Positions 56,167-64,000 of a DNA stretch of 64,000 nucleotides are shown piece after piece; position 1 is the first letter of the stretch, and each line of letters opens with the position of its first letter. Source of the DNA: Microbacterium sp. MF43 (GTDB taxonomy: Bacteria > Actinomycetota > Actinomycetes > Actinomycetales > Microbacteriaceae); contig NZ_JABBDY010000001.1 in assembly GCF_012847295.1 (NCBI RefSeq), forward strand, positions 248,001-312,000. The letters run 5' to 3'. Under the pieces are notes generated by a model, which saw only the letters and a list, made by a program, of their open reading frames with translations, did no database searches and was not told the origin of the DNA. A program made the translations under genes and the position numbers.

Positions 56167-57336
56167 TCGCTCGGTTCGGTCCAGCAGTCCTTCCACGAGC
56201 GCCGCGCTGACCTTCTCCCACCGGTCGCCGCCCTTCTGGGCGGCCAGGCCCGCCGCCTCGCGGGCGGTGTAGACCAGGGCGTCGAGGTCGTAGCCGAGGA
56301 CGGATGCCGGCGCCCATCCCGCGCTCGCGGTGGGGCGGATGGCGAGGCGCGCATCGACGTCGAGGTGCGGCACCCGCTCGAGCACGGTGCGCACGCAGTC
56401 GCGCACGACCGCGTCGGGCCGCGGCACCAGCACGACGGTCGCCCCGGCGCTGGGCGTGCCGATGTCGGATTCCGCGGGAAAGGCACCGCGGACCTCCTGC
56501 TCGAGCCGCGACGCGAGGGAGGACATGGCCTCCGAGCCGGCCGTCTGGCGGATGTCGGCGGCGTCGTCCAGCTGGAAGTACACGACGGACCATGGCTCGC
56601 TGGTGCGCTGGGCGCGCAGGAGCCGATCGGAGGCGGTGGTCTCGAACCGCTGCCAGCCGCCCGGCGCCGCCGCGGGCCGGGCGAAGGCAGTGTCGCGCGT
56701 GGCGATGCCCATCACCGCGACGAGCGCGCATCCGACGTACACGAGCATGCCGATCGACGAGATCGTCCGCACCAGTTCCAGGTCGTCGCCGCTCGACGGG
56801 GGGAAGAGGGCGCCCGAGACGAGGGTCGCGGCGCCCATGAGCTGGAAGATCGCCGACACGACGGCGAAAGGCAGCACGACGCGGTCATGGCGACGCGCGG
56901 GGACGCGAACCCACTCGAGGAAGAAGAGCCCGGCGAAGACCGATGCGGCGAAGAACACGACGCGGTAGACGGTGCTGAAGGTGCTGGCGTCACCCGCCGC
57001 GACGAGAGAGGCCGCCGAGCCCGTGGCGATCACCGCGCCGATCCAGCCGTGCGGGCGGAGCCCCCACTGCGCGCGGAAGCCGGACCACAGGAGCGCCGGG
57101 GCGCCCATGAGGGCGCCGAGCGACGCGCGCCGCAGCGTCTCGAGGTCGTTGAGCTCGCCGGCGACGACGCCGAATGTGCTGATCATTCCGAGGGAGAACG
57201 CGAAGGACCAGTGCAGCGTCGCCGGGCTCGGCTTGGTGAGGAACCCCACGCCGATGGTGAGCATCGTGGCCAGCGTCGTGATCGCGGCCTGCGCGATGCC
57301 GAGGTTCACTCCGGCGAGATGAAGCGTGTCGCTCAT
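56155..57336 (-). CDS. Membrane protein with degenerate GGDEF-like domain
   Basis: This 393-residue protein has seven to eight membrane helices in the first 215 residues (MASE-like sensor layout), then a soluble domain (about 235-390) with the helix and strand order of GGDEF domains: SVVYFQLDDAADIRQTAG, a helix with LASRLEQEVRGAF and strand ATVVLVPRP. Where active diguanylate cyclases have GGDEF it reads DIGTPSAGA, so the catalytic loop is gone. It probably binds a ligand or a partner rather than making c-di-GMP. Its start overlaps the stop of the histidine kinase (ATGA), so the two are co-translated. Confidence 0.78.
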   Translation of the reverse strand: MSDTLHLAGVNLGIAQAAITTLATMLTIGVGFLTKPSPATLHWSFAFSLGMISTFGVVAGELNDLETLRRASLGALMGAPALLWSGFRAQWGLRPHGWIGAVIATGSAASLVAAGDASTFSTVYRVVFFAASVFAGLFFLEWVRVPARRHDRVVLPFAVVSAIFQLMGAATLVSGALFPPSSGDDLELVRTISSIGMLVYVGCALVAVMGIATRDTAFARPAAAPGGWQRFETTASDRLLRAQRTSEPWSVVYFQLDDAADIRQTAGSEAMSSLASRLEQEVRGAFPAESDIGTPSAGATVVLVPRPDAVVRDCVRTVLERVPHLDVDARLAIRPTASAGWAPASVLGYDLDALVYTAREAAGLAAQKGGDRWEKVSAALVEGLLDRTERSVP

Positions 57337-58988
57337 ACGTGGGTCTCCGTCCGCGTGGCCGCAGCGGCGCGGGCGCGGCGCGGGAATCGCACCGACACCG
57401 TCGTGCCGACGCCTTCCTTGCTGTCGATCTCCAGCGTGCCGCCGTGCGCCGCGACGATCTCGCGGGTGATGCCGAGGCCGAGTCCGGTGCCGGCCGCCGT
57501 CTCCTTGGCCTGCTTGGTGCGGAAGTAGGGCGTGAGGATGTTCGGCAGGTCGGTGGCGGAGATGCCGATGCCGTTGTCGGAGACGGTGAGGGACACGGTG
57601 TCGTTCTCGGTCGTCCCGACGATGCGGACGCGACCCTCCCGGCCGGTGTACTTGATCGCATTGCTGACGAGGTTGTCGATCACCTGCCGCACCCGGAAGC
57701 CGTCCGCGATGACGGGCAGGCGCTCGTCGAGTCTCATGGAGAGCTCCACATCGTGCGCCTTGGCCGTCGCGCGGAAGGAGTCGACCGAGTCGGCCACGAT
57801 CTGGCGAAGGTCGAGGTCATCGAACGACTCCCGGCCCGAGAAAGCGGTGCGGGACGTGTGCAGCATGCTGTTGGCCATCTCGAGCATCCGCTCGCTGGCG
57901 CCGACGATCGCTTCGAGCCGTTGCCGCATGCGAGGCGTGAGGTCCTCCGTCTCGAGAGCGAGCTCGGCGTTGCCGATCATCACGGTGAGCGGATGCTTCA
58001 GCTCATGCGAGGCCATCGCGGCGAGGCGCTCCCGCTCCCGCTGGGCGTGAGTGATCGCCGTCACGTCATGCACGACGAGCAGGATGCTGGCGTCGTCCTC
58101 CGCGGTCACCGCCAGCGGCTTCGCCGTCACGGAGAGCACGCGCCATTCCCCCGCCTGCGTGAAGAGCCAGACGCGGGCGTCGGTGAACAGCTCACCGCGC
58201 GCAGCTCGAGCGAACGGGCGAGCCGACGGCGGAACGGGCATGCCGCGCAGCTCGGTGTACTCGACAGATCGCGCCGGCAGGCTGCGATCCAGCGGATCGA
58301 GTCCGTAGAGGCGCGCGTAGGCGTCGTTCACTGCGAGGATCTCGCCCGTCGGCGACACGCGCGCCACCCCGGTGTCGACGCCGTTGAGGATCTCGGTGGT
58401 GCGGCGCTCCTGGTCGGAGGCGCGATCGAGTGCCACCTTCAGTCGTCCGGCCTGACGTCCCAGCAGGCGGCGGAGCGATCGGGTCTGGCGCATGGCGAGA
58501 TGGGCCGTGATGCCGATGAACGTGAGTGCGAGCAGCACGATGAACACACGCAGAGCAGCGTCCGTCGTGGGGGCTCGCGTCGTGTTGAGGAGCAGGATCG
58601 TCCCGATGAGCGACAGGTCCGCGGCCAGCCAGGCTACGCCGAAGTGCATGGCGATCCACATGACCGGGAACGCCCACAGGAACCCGAAGCGCAGGTCGGT
58701 TCCACTCGCGACGAGCCCGATGGCGATGGTGTCGAGGAAGGGGATCGCGAGAACCGCGTTCCTGGGAAGCTTCGACCAGGGAATCGCGAGGGTGGCGACG
58801 GTCACGATGATGAGGGCGAACATCCCCACCGCGAAGTTCCACTGGGCGAAGAGCTCAGGGCGCAGGGCGAGGACGAGGACGCACAGCATCACCACGCTCG
58901 CGGCGAGCACGAGCTGGGTGAGCCAGATGGAACGCGTGCGGGGGCCGGGCGCGGCGATCTGCGCCATGGTCTGCCCCCCGGTCGCCAT
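57333..58988 (-). CDS. Membrane sensor histidine kinase with PAS domain
   Basis: This 551-residue kinase has six predicted membrane helices in its first 190 residues, a PAS domain (about 210-320, with EILNGVDTGVARVSPTGEIL), a HisKA domain with the phospho-acceptor His328 in MASHELKHPLTV and an ATPase domain with NLVSNAIKYT, VSDNGIGI and GTGLGLGI. The start at 58988 is preferred because a TAGAAT box ends seven bases before it, suggesting a leaderless mRNA. MAQIAAPG at 58967, after GGGGGG, is an alternative. The likely partner is the regulator at 59799-60686. The signal is unknown. Confidence 0.9.
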   Translation of the reverse strand: MATGGQTMAQIAAPGPRTRSIWLTQLVLAASVVMLCVLVLALRPELFAQWNFAVGMFALIIVTVATLAIPWSKLPRNAVLAIPFLDTIAIGLVASGTDLRFGFLWAFPVMWIAMHFGVAWLAADLSLIGTILLLNTTRAPTTDAALRVFIVLLALTFIGITAHLAMRQTRSLRRLLGRQAGRLKVALDRASDQERRTTEILNGVDTGVARVSPTGEILAVNDAYARLYGLDPLDRSLPARSVEYTELRGMPVPPSARPFARAARGELFTDARVWLFTQAGEWRVLSVTAKPLAVTAEDDASILLVVHDVTAITHAQRERERLAAMASHELKHPLTVMIGNAELALETEDLTPRMRQRLEAIVGASERMLEMANSMLHTSRTAFSGRESFDDLDLRQIVADSVDSFRATAKAHDVELSMRLDERLPVIADGFRVRQVIDNLVSNAIKYTGREGRVRIVGTTENDTVSLTVSDNGIGISATDLPNILTPYFRTKQAKETAAGTGLGLGITREIVAAHGGTLEIDSKEGVGTTVSVRFPRRARAAAATRTETHV

Positions 58989-58995
58989 GTGACGG

Positions 58996-59001
58996 ATTCT
59001 A
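58996..59001 (-). promoter_or_regulatory. -10 box for leaderless histidine kinase mRNA
   Basis: On the minus strand, TAGAAT lies seven bases before the ATG at 58988. No ribosome site precedes that ATG. The -35 region is not recognisable. Confidence 0.45.
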
Positions 59002-59178
59002 GGGGTCATCGGTCGCTTCGTCCGGGAGGACGCCGCCTCCGACCCTTGCGGAAGTCTTGCGCGAACCTTGTGTCGTCCGCGTGAGAGCGTCACGAAGTCG
59101 TTGCGGTCGGTCGCGCAGGCTGGGGACAGGCCGCCGATCGGAGGCCGGAGACGAGCCACGCGAGAGGAAGCGGACGAA

Positions 59179-59826
59179 GTGAACGGACGTGCCACGCCCC
59201 CCCGTCACGGGGACGGCGCGTCGCGGCAGGGCTCGACGATCGGGTGCGTCATTCCGGCCTGCGACGAGGAGCACTCGATCGCACGGGTCATCGAGGCTCT
59301 CCTGGGGCAGACCCGGGTGCCCGATGCGATCCATGTCGTCGTCAGCAACACCGCCGACGACACCGTCGGCGTGGCTGCGCGATTCGCCGGTCCTCACCGG
59401 ATCACCACCGTCCTCGGCGAGCAGTACACCGAGGTGTTCGTCCACGACATCGGCAGAACCTTCGGCGGAGAGGTGCGCGCACTCAACTACGGCTACGCCC
59501 TCGTCGAGGCGTTCGACTATCTTGTGGGCGTCGGTGGCGACACGGTCGCCGACGCGGATGCGGTCGAGCGTCTCGAAGCGGAGGCCTACGCGCGGGATCG
59601 GAGCGGCGGCGCGTGCGCCATTCAGCGCGGCCGTCGGCTCTCCATCTTCTCCACCCAGGCCCTGCGAGATCAGATGACTCTGCATCGGCGATCCACGCCG
59701 TGGGTCGCGGACGGCGTCGAGGACCCGCTGCGTCCGCCGCGCACCGGGACCGCGGCGCGGCCCGGCCAGAGCGCGGGATCCCTGCCGGGAGGCGGTGCTC
59801 AGCCGAGTTCCGATGTGAGTCGGTAG
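59179..59826 (+). CDS. Glycosyltransferase family 2 remnant
   Basis: This 215-residue product starts with GTG after GAGAGGAAG. Residues about 20-135 look like the start of a GT-A glycosyltransferase: IGCVIPACDEEHSIARVIEA, VVVSNTADDT and the VGGDTVADADAVERLEAEA stretch, which holds a DxD-like site. It then jumps from GGACAI straight to RRLSIFSTQALR and TPWVADGVEDPL, segments normally further apart in this family. The membrane helices that usually follow are missing. The end is low complexity and runs 28 bases into the convergent regulator gene. An internally deleted, probably inactive gene is the best reading. Confidence 0.65.
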   Translation: MNGRATPPRHGDGASRQGSTIGCVIPACDEEHSIARVIEALLGQTRVPDAIHVVVSNTADDTVGVAARFAGPHRITTVLGEQYTEVFVHDIGRTFGGEVRALNYGYALVEAFDYLVGVGGDTVADADAVERLEAEAYARDRSGGACAIQRGRRLSIFSTQALRDQMTLHRRSTPWVADGVEDPLRPPRTGTAARPGQSAGSLPGGGAQPSSDVSR

Positions 59827-60686
59827 CCGACGCCGCGCACGGTCTCGATGTACCGCGGGTTCGTGGCGGAGTCGCCGAGCTTTCGGCGCAGGTTCGTCAT
59901 GTGCGCCTCCACCGCCCGCTTGTCGGCATCGCCGACGTAGTAGCTCGTGACGTACGACTCGCCCCGCAGGACGAGAGTCAGGTCGGCCTTGCTGCGCACG
60001 CGACGCTTCGACTCGAGGAGGGTCGCGAGCAGGTCGAACTCCGTGCGGGTCAGGTCGAGATCCTGACCGCCGATCGAGACGAGGCGGTTCTCGGGGTGGA
60101 GCAGCAGATCGCGGTGAGCGATCCAGCCGTCGCCTGCCTGTCGGGTCGCAGCATCCTCCCCCTCCTCGCCCACGAGAGGCGTCTCTGCCGTCGAGGCCTC
60201 GCCGGGGTCCGCGCTCCCCGCGGCGCTGGCTGCGCGGGCATCGGAGGGGGAGAGGGGCACCCCCGCGGCCGGCCCTGCCGGCACCGCAGCGGATGCGTCG
60301 GTGACGCGGCGGCGCATCAGCGCCTCGACGCGTGCACGCAGCTCACGAGGGCGGAAGGGTTTGAGGAGGTAGTCGTCCGCTCCGGCACCGAGGCCGGCGA
60401 TCACATCCGCCTCGTCGTTGAGTCCGGTCAGCATGATGATGTAGGTGTCGGACTGCGCGGCCCGGATGCGGCGTGCTGCTTCGAAGCCGTCGATGCCCGG
60501 CATGGTGACGTCGACGGTCGTGAGGAGGGGGCGGTACGTCAGCACGGCGCGGACGCCGTCGATCCCGTTGCCGGCCGAAACCGTCGAGAACCCTGCCGAC
60601 TCGAGGACGTCCGAGAGGATGTGCCGGATCTCGGGGTCGTCCTCGATGATGACGGCCGTCTTGAGCTCATCGTCTGGGGTACTCAT
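59799..60686 (-). CDS. OmpR/PhoB-family response regulator
   Basis: This 295-residue DNA-binding regulator has a receiver domain (residues about 9-128) with the acidic pocket IIEDD, phospho-acceptor Asp59 in VDVTMPG, and Lys in LLKPFRPRE. A Ser/Ala/Glu-rich linker of about 60 residues (130-190) is much longer than usual. The C-terminal winged helix (about 195-292) has LTRTEFDLLATLLES, VEAHMTNLRRKLGD and the closing YIETVRGVGYRL. It is probably the partner of the histidine kinase encoded on the same strand at 57333-58988. A glycosyltransferase remnant on the other strand separates the two genes. Confidence 0.93.
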   Translation of the reverse strand: MSTPDDELKTAVIIEDDPEIRHILSDVLESAGFSTVSAGNGIDGVRAVLTYRPLLTTVDVTMPGIDGFEAARRIRAAQSDTYIIMLTGLNDEADVIAGLGAGADDYLLKPFRPRELRARVEALMRRRVTDASAAVPAGPAAGVPLSPSDARAASAAGSADPGEASTAETPLVGEEGEDAATRQAGDGWIAHRDLLLHPENRLVSIGGQDLDLTRTEFDLLATLLESKRRVRSKADLTLVLRGESYVTSYYVGDADKRAVEAHMTNLRRKLGDSATNPRYIETVRGVGYRLTSELG

Positions 60687-60897
60687 GGGCGCGTGCGGTC
60701 TCTCTCGTGCATCTGCTGCTGACCACCCGCGAGCACGCCGACCCCAGTTGCGACGTTCCGCGCGATGGCGAGGTGCTCCTGATGCTACACACCCGTCGTC
60801 TGCGGCGGCGGACCGGACGGGCGCGTCCGCGGGTCTGCGCGGCTTGCACTCTCTGGGAGTGCGCGCAAGATCCCGCCGCTGTGCCCCCGGTCAGGCC

Positions 60898-60903
60898 TAG
60901 GCT
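60898..60903 (+). promoter_or_regulatory. -10 box for leaderless EEP-family mRNA
   Basis: TAGGCT ends nine bases before the ATG at 60913 and there is no ribosome site, which fits a leaderless or near-leaderless transcript. The rest of the 226-base divergent gap shows no other clear feature. Confidence 0.4.
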
Positions 60904-60912
60904 GGGCGCGAC

Positions 60913-61626
60913 ATGAAGGTCATCTCGTACAACCTGCGCAAGCACCGCGCGGCGGGTGAGCTCGCCCACTTGATCGAGCGGCACGCCGCCGACGTGCTGT
61001 GCCTGCAGGAGGCGGACACGAGCGACCTCCCCGAAGAGATCGAGGGCCTGCGCCTCGCGGATGCGACCCAGCGCAATCGGCTCGGTCTCGCGGTCTACTA
61101 CCGCGAGAACACGTACCGAGCGCTCGATGTGCGCGCGCTGGCGCTGAAGAAGTCCCTGCACGACCGCGTGCTCAAGCCGGCCGAGGAGCGCCTGCTCGGG
61201 GTGAGGCTTCACGACATCGACGACGGGCGCGAACTCATCGTCGCGTCGTTCCACGCGGCCCCGCTGACAGCACTGAACTCACTGCGTCGGCACCAGATCC
61301 GCACGGCGCTCGACGAGCTGCGTACGCTCGGCGACGGGGTCCCCGCGCTGATGGTGGGGGACTACAACTACCCCGTCTTCAAGGAGCACCTCGGTCAGAA
61401 GGTCCGCGAGCAGGGATACGAGCTGAATCTCAGCGACTCGCGCACCTACACGCGCTACCGCTTCTTCCGCGGCCACTACGACTTCGCCACATCGGTCGGG
61501 TTCGAGATCGACCGGGTGCGCACGCTGCCGCAGGGGCTGAGCGACCATCTGCCGATCCTGGTGACGGCGCGGCTCCCGCTCGTCTCGGGCGGCTCGGTCG
61601 AAGCGCCCCGGGCCGAGGCATCCTGA
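60913..61626 (+). CDS. Endonuclease/exonuclease/phosphatase family protein
   Basis: This 237-residue protein belongs to the EEP superfamily, metal-dependent phosphodiesterases acting on nucleic acids, phospholipids or inositol phosphates. The core motifs are present: ISYNLRKH (Asn), VLCLQEAD (metal Glu), VGDYNYP (Asp/Asn) and SDHLPILV (catalytic Asp-His pair). There is no signal peptide, so it is probably cytoplasmic. The substrate cannot be told from sequence. It stands alone, with a divergent regulator upstream and a strong terminator downstream. Confidence 0.88.
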   Translation: MKVISYNLRKHRAAGELAHLIERHAADVLCLQEADTSDLPEEIEGLRLADATQRNRLGLAVYYRENTYRALDVRALALKKSLHDRVLKPAEERLLGVRLHDIDDGRELIVASFHAAPLTALNSLRRHQIRTALDELRTLGDGVPALMVGDYNYPVFKEHLGQKVREQGYELNLSDSRTYTRYRFFRGHYDFATSVGFEIDRVRTLPQGLSDHLPILVTARLPLVSGGSVEAPRAEAS

Positions 61627-61656
61627 ACCGACTCCTCGTCCGCACCGGGCACGAAC

Positions 61657-61695
61657 GGTCCCCCCGAGACAGGTGGAGCGCGTCTCGAGGGGACC
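61657..61695 (+). terminator. Terminator after the EEP-family gene
   Basis: A 14-bp stem with one mismatch (GGTCCCCCCGAGAC at 61657, GTCTCGAGGGGACC at 61682) encloses an 11-base loop. Confidence 0.65.
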
Positions 61696-61827
61696 ACACC
61701 CGCCGTCCCGGAGCCGACGGCTGCACGGGGCGCGTCCCACTCTCGGTGGGGGGCGAGGGGGATGACCGCGACGGGTGTCCGTGACGCGCCGCTCTGGGGG
61801 GAGGGCTCGCGGCGTCACGAGATGCGC

Positions 61828-61868
61828 CTGCCGGGACCGGCGCTCCCGATCAGCGTCGGTCCCGGCAG
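61828..61868. terminator. Long hairpin between convergent genes
   Basis: A 17-bp stem with one mismatch (CTGCCGGGACCGGCGCT with AGCGTCGGTCCCGGCAG, loop CCCGATC). It can act for either direction. Confidence 0.6.
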
Positions 61869-61879
61869 AACTCTCTGGG

Positions 61880-61914
61880 GCAGGTCGCGGGCGCCCCAGT
61901 CGCCCGCGACCTGC
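61880..61914 (-). terminator. Terminator after the UDP-glucose dehydrogenase gene
   Basis: A perfect 14-bp stem (GCAGGTCGCGGGCG with its complement, loop CCCCAGT) lies eight bases beyond the dehydrogenase stop on the minus strand. Confidence 0.7.
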
Positions 61915-61921
61915 CGTCGGG

Positions 61922-63322
61922 TCAAGCGACCGCGTCTTTGACGCTCTCCATCAGAACCGAGGTGTCCACGGCGGCCGGCCGGCCCAGCGCGCGGTACTCC
62001 CAGCCCGCAGCGCGATATGCCGTCGCGTCCAGCGCGTGTCGTCCGTCGACGATCCGCCTGTGGGCGACGAGCTCTCCCAGGAGCGTCGGGTCGGCCCGAC
62101 GGAACTGGTCCCATTCGGTGAGGAGCACGGTCACCTCGGCCCCTCGCACGCACTTGCCCAGGTTCTCTGCGTAGTCGAGGTCCGGGTAGGCGCGGTGCGC
62201 GTTGGCGATGGCCTCGGGGTCGTAGACGGTGACCTTGGCCCCCTCCAGATACAGCATCCGCGCGACATCGAGGGCCGGAGCGTCGCGGACGTCATCGGAG
62301 TTCGGCTTGAACGCCGCCCCCAGTGCCGCCACCCGCACGCCCTTGAGGTCGCCGCCTGCCAGTTCGCGCACCAGGTCCACCGTGCGCGCGCGTCGGCGGA
62401 GGTTGATGCGGTCGACCTCGCCGAGGAATTCCACGGCGGCACCGACGCCCAGTTCTCCGGCACGGTGGCGGAATGCCCGGATGTCCTTCGGCAGGCATCC
62501 GCCGCCGAAGCCCAGCCCGGGCTTGAGGAAGCGTCCTCCGATGCGGTCGTCGTAGCTGAGGGCGCGCGCCAGGAGGCTCACGTCCGCGCCGGTCGCCTCG
62601 CACACCTCGGCCATCGCGTTGATGTAGGAGATCTTGGTGGCGAGGAAGGAGTTGGCGGCGACCTTCACCAGTTCCGCCGTGGCCGTATCGGCCACGACCA
62701 CAGGGACGCCGTCGGCCAGCAGGGGAGCGAAGGCATCGCGGAGCATGCCCTCCGCCCACTCGCTCTGCACGCCGAACACGAGCCGGTCCGGGTGCAGGGT
62801 GTCGTCGACGGCGAACCCCTCGCGCAGGAACTCGGGGTTCCAGGCGAGCTCGAGCTCGCGGCCGATCGGAGAGACGCGCTGCACCAGCTCCGTGAGCCGC
62901 GCGGCGGTGCCGATCGGCACCGTCGATTTGCCCACGAGCAGCGCCTTGCGCGTGATGCGCCGGGCGAGCTCGGTGAAGGCCGAGTCGACGTATCGCAGAT
63001 CGGCCGCCTCCGACCCCTGCTGCTGCGGGGTGCCGACGCAGATGAAATGCACGTCGCCGAACTCCGCGGCCTCGTCGAAGTCCGTCGTGAAGCGCAGCCG
63101 GCCGGTCCGGAGCACCTCGGCGAGCTTCTCCGGCAGGCCGGGCTCGAAGAACGGAACCTCGCCGGAGGCCAGGGCGGCGACCTTGCGGGGGTCGACGTCG
63201 ACGCCGAGCACCTCGTAGCCGAGGGTGGCCATGCAGATGGCGTGGGTGGCACCGAGATATCCGGTGCCGATGACGGTCAGGCGGGGCGGTCGCTCTGTTG
63301 CCCCGAGGCGGTTCGCTGTCAT
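61922..63322 (-). CDS. ugd: UDP-glucose 6-dehydrogenase family protein
   Basis: This 466-residue enzyme of the UDP-glucose/GDP-mannose dehydrogenase family oxidises the nucleotide sugar twice to the uronate, for capsule or exopolysaccharide. The ATG at 63322 follows AAGGAG; an in-frame ATG at 63400 is rejected. The NAD-binding GTGYLGATHA is near the N-terminus. The catalytic Cys276 lies in GFGGGCLPKDIRAF, and the KVAANSFLATKISYINAMAE and FKPNSDDVRDAP segments are diagnostic. Choice of UDP-glucose over GDP-mannose is inferred. The upstream beta-helix protein on the same strand hints at a polysaccharide cluster beyond the window. Confidence 0.92.
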   Translation of the reverse strand: MTANRLGATERPPRLTVIGTGYLGATHAICMATLGYEVLGVDVDPRKVAALASGEVPFFEPGLPEKLAEVLRTGRLRFTTDFDEAAEFGDVHFICVGTPQQQGSEAADLRYVDSAFTELARRITRKALLVGKSTVPIGTAARLTELVQRVSPIGRELELAWNPEFLREGFAVDDTLHPDRLVFGVQSEWAEGMLRDAFAPLLADGVPVVVADTATAELVKVAANSFLATKISYINAMAEVCEATGADVSLLARALSYDDRIGGRFLKPGLGFGGGCLPKDIRAFRHRAGELGVGAAVEFLGEVDRINLRRRARTVDLVRELAGGDLKGVRVAALGAAFKPNSDDVRDAPALDVARMLYLEGAKVTVYDPEAIANAHRAYPDLDYAENLGKCVRGAEVTVLLTEWDQFRRADPTLLGELVAHRRIVDGRHALDATAYRAAGWEYRALGRPAAVDTSVLMESVKDAVA

Positions 63323-63383
63323 GCGGAACTCCTTGCTGGAACGCGGGATGGATGGGACAGCGCCGATCGGGACGGCGTTTCTC

Positions 63384-64000
63384 TCAGCGGCAGTCGACAT
63401 TGGAATACCCTTCGCCTGCCTGCGAGACCTTGTTGTCGCACGCGACGACGTTGTCGCGCTCGGGAGTGAGTGAGAACCCGAACCCGGGTCCGTTGACGGT
63501 GGCGGTGTTCCCGCGGAACACGTTGCGGGTTCCCCAGCCGCCTTTTCCGATCTCGTGGGTCTGGAATCCGTCCAGCGGCGAGTTGACGCCGACGTTTCCT
63601 TCGATGACCCAGTCGTTGCCCTTGACGTCGACCCACGAGTCGGCCCCCACGATGGCGGAGCCGTCGAACGTGTTGCCGCGCACGACTCCGCCTGTGGTGC
63701 CTTCCTTGATGTCGATGGCCTCGGACGTCGTGCCGTGGATCGTGTTGCCCTCGATCACGTTGCGGTCGGAGTTGTCGGGCTGCCCGTCGGTGATCGTGCC
63801 CCAGTTGCTCTCGGCCGTGCCGATGTAGATCCCCTCGCCGAACTTCTCGCGACGCAGCCCGGTGTCGCTCACGTCGTTGCCGATGATGTGGTTGTCGGTC
63901 GAGTGCTTGCGCAGATGGATCGCCTCGTCGCCGATGTGGTACACCGTCAGCCCCTCGATGACCGACCCGATGGTGCCGTCGGCCATCACTCCCTTCTGCC
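63384..64000 (-). CDS. Right-handed beta-helix protein, N-terminus outside window
   Basis: Only the C-terminal 205 or so residues are present; the frame is open to the window edge, so the start lies beyond it. The visible part is a series of short strands with the pattern of parallel beta-helix repeats: NHIIGNDVSDTG, RNVIEGNTIHGTTSEAIDIK, GVVRGNTFDGSA, WVIEGNVGVN and RNVFRGNTATV. Such folds occur in carbohydrate lyases, epimerases and surface proteins. Two cysteines stand near the end (VVACDNKV and NVDCR). It lies 61 bases upstream of the dehydrogenase gene on the same strand, suggesting a role in polysaccharide processing. Its catalytic identity cannot be judged. Confidence 0.8.
   Translation of the reverse strand, partial: QKGVMADGTIGSVIEGLTVYHIGDEAIHLRKHSTDNHIIGNDVSDTGLRREKFGEGIYIGTAESNWGTITDGQPDNSDRNVIEGNTIHGTTSEAIDIKEGTTGGVVRGNTFDGSAIVGADSWVDVKGNDWVIEGNVGVNSPLDGFQTHEIGKGGWGTRNVFRGNTATVNGPGFGFSLTPERDNVVACDNKVSQAGEGYSNVDCR

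Overview
The window is high-GC DNA with dense, mostly co-directional genes, many GTG/TTG starts and overlapping ATGA/GTGA junctions. The ribosomal protein sequences, the Lys/Ala-rich extended ribosomal protein tails, the ESX-like cluster and the strongly over-represented heptamer GGATGCC/GGCATCC fit an actinobacterium of the Microbacteriaceae, most probably Microbacterium. This placement is inference from family knowledge; no 16S gene is present.

Layout. (1) 1-15943: a type VII secretion (ESX-like) locus. It encodes a DUF58 protein (cut by the window edge), a transglutaminase-fold membrane protein whose Cys and His positions are substituted, an FHA protein, a short protein built of repeated acidic-Thr-Arg-Arg motifs, an RDD-FHA protein, a three-ATPase EccC/EssC motor with its own FHA domain, two WXG100-like small proteins, a long putative secreted substrate and three hypothetical proteins. 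(2) 15951-20742: the str operon rpsL-rpsG-fusA-tuf, followed by a small MT0933-type antitoxin-like gene. (3) 21135-29546: two cell-wall proteins, a 2020-residue LPPTG protein with seven Cys-paired repeats and a 553-residue LAATG protein, each behind its own promoter and a structured leader. (4) 29608-42561: the S10 and spc operons from rpsJ to map, including secY and adk; rpsN is absent from its usual slot. (5) 42570-45629: a membrane-anchored DsbA-like thioredoxin protein and a third surface protein (LPATG, choice-of-anchor A) inserted between map and infA. (6) 45652-48934: infA-rpmJ-rpsM-rpsK-rpoA-rplQ, with rpsD absent from its usual slot. (7) 49163-55036: an acyltransferase-3/SGNH protein, then a two-gene operon of a HAMP-linked class III cyclase and an MscS channel carrying a cyclic-nucleotide-binding-like domain; this block separates rplQ from truA. 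(8) 55276-64000: truA, a histidine kinase and a degenerate GGDEF-like membrane protein, a glycosyltransferase remnant, a PhoB-type response regulator, an EEP-family hydrolase, a UDP-glucose-type dehydrogenase and the C-terminal part of a right-handed beta-helix protein.

How it works together. The translation genes form the conserved backbone, interrupted at three syntenic points by envelope genes. The DsbA-like protein could form the disulfides predicted by the paired cysteines of the surface-protein repeats. In the secretion locus, three FHA domains and a protein studded with candidate phosphothreonine sites suggest control by Ser/Thr kinases that are not in the window. The cyclase/channel pair looks like a signal-gated ion-channel module, although the cyclase lacks one metal-binding Asp. 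No tRNA, rRNA, CRISPR array or insertion sequence was found.
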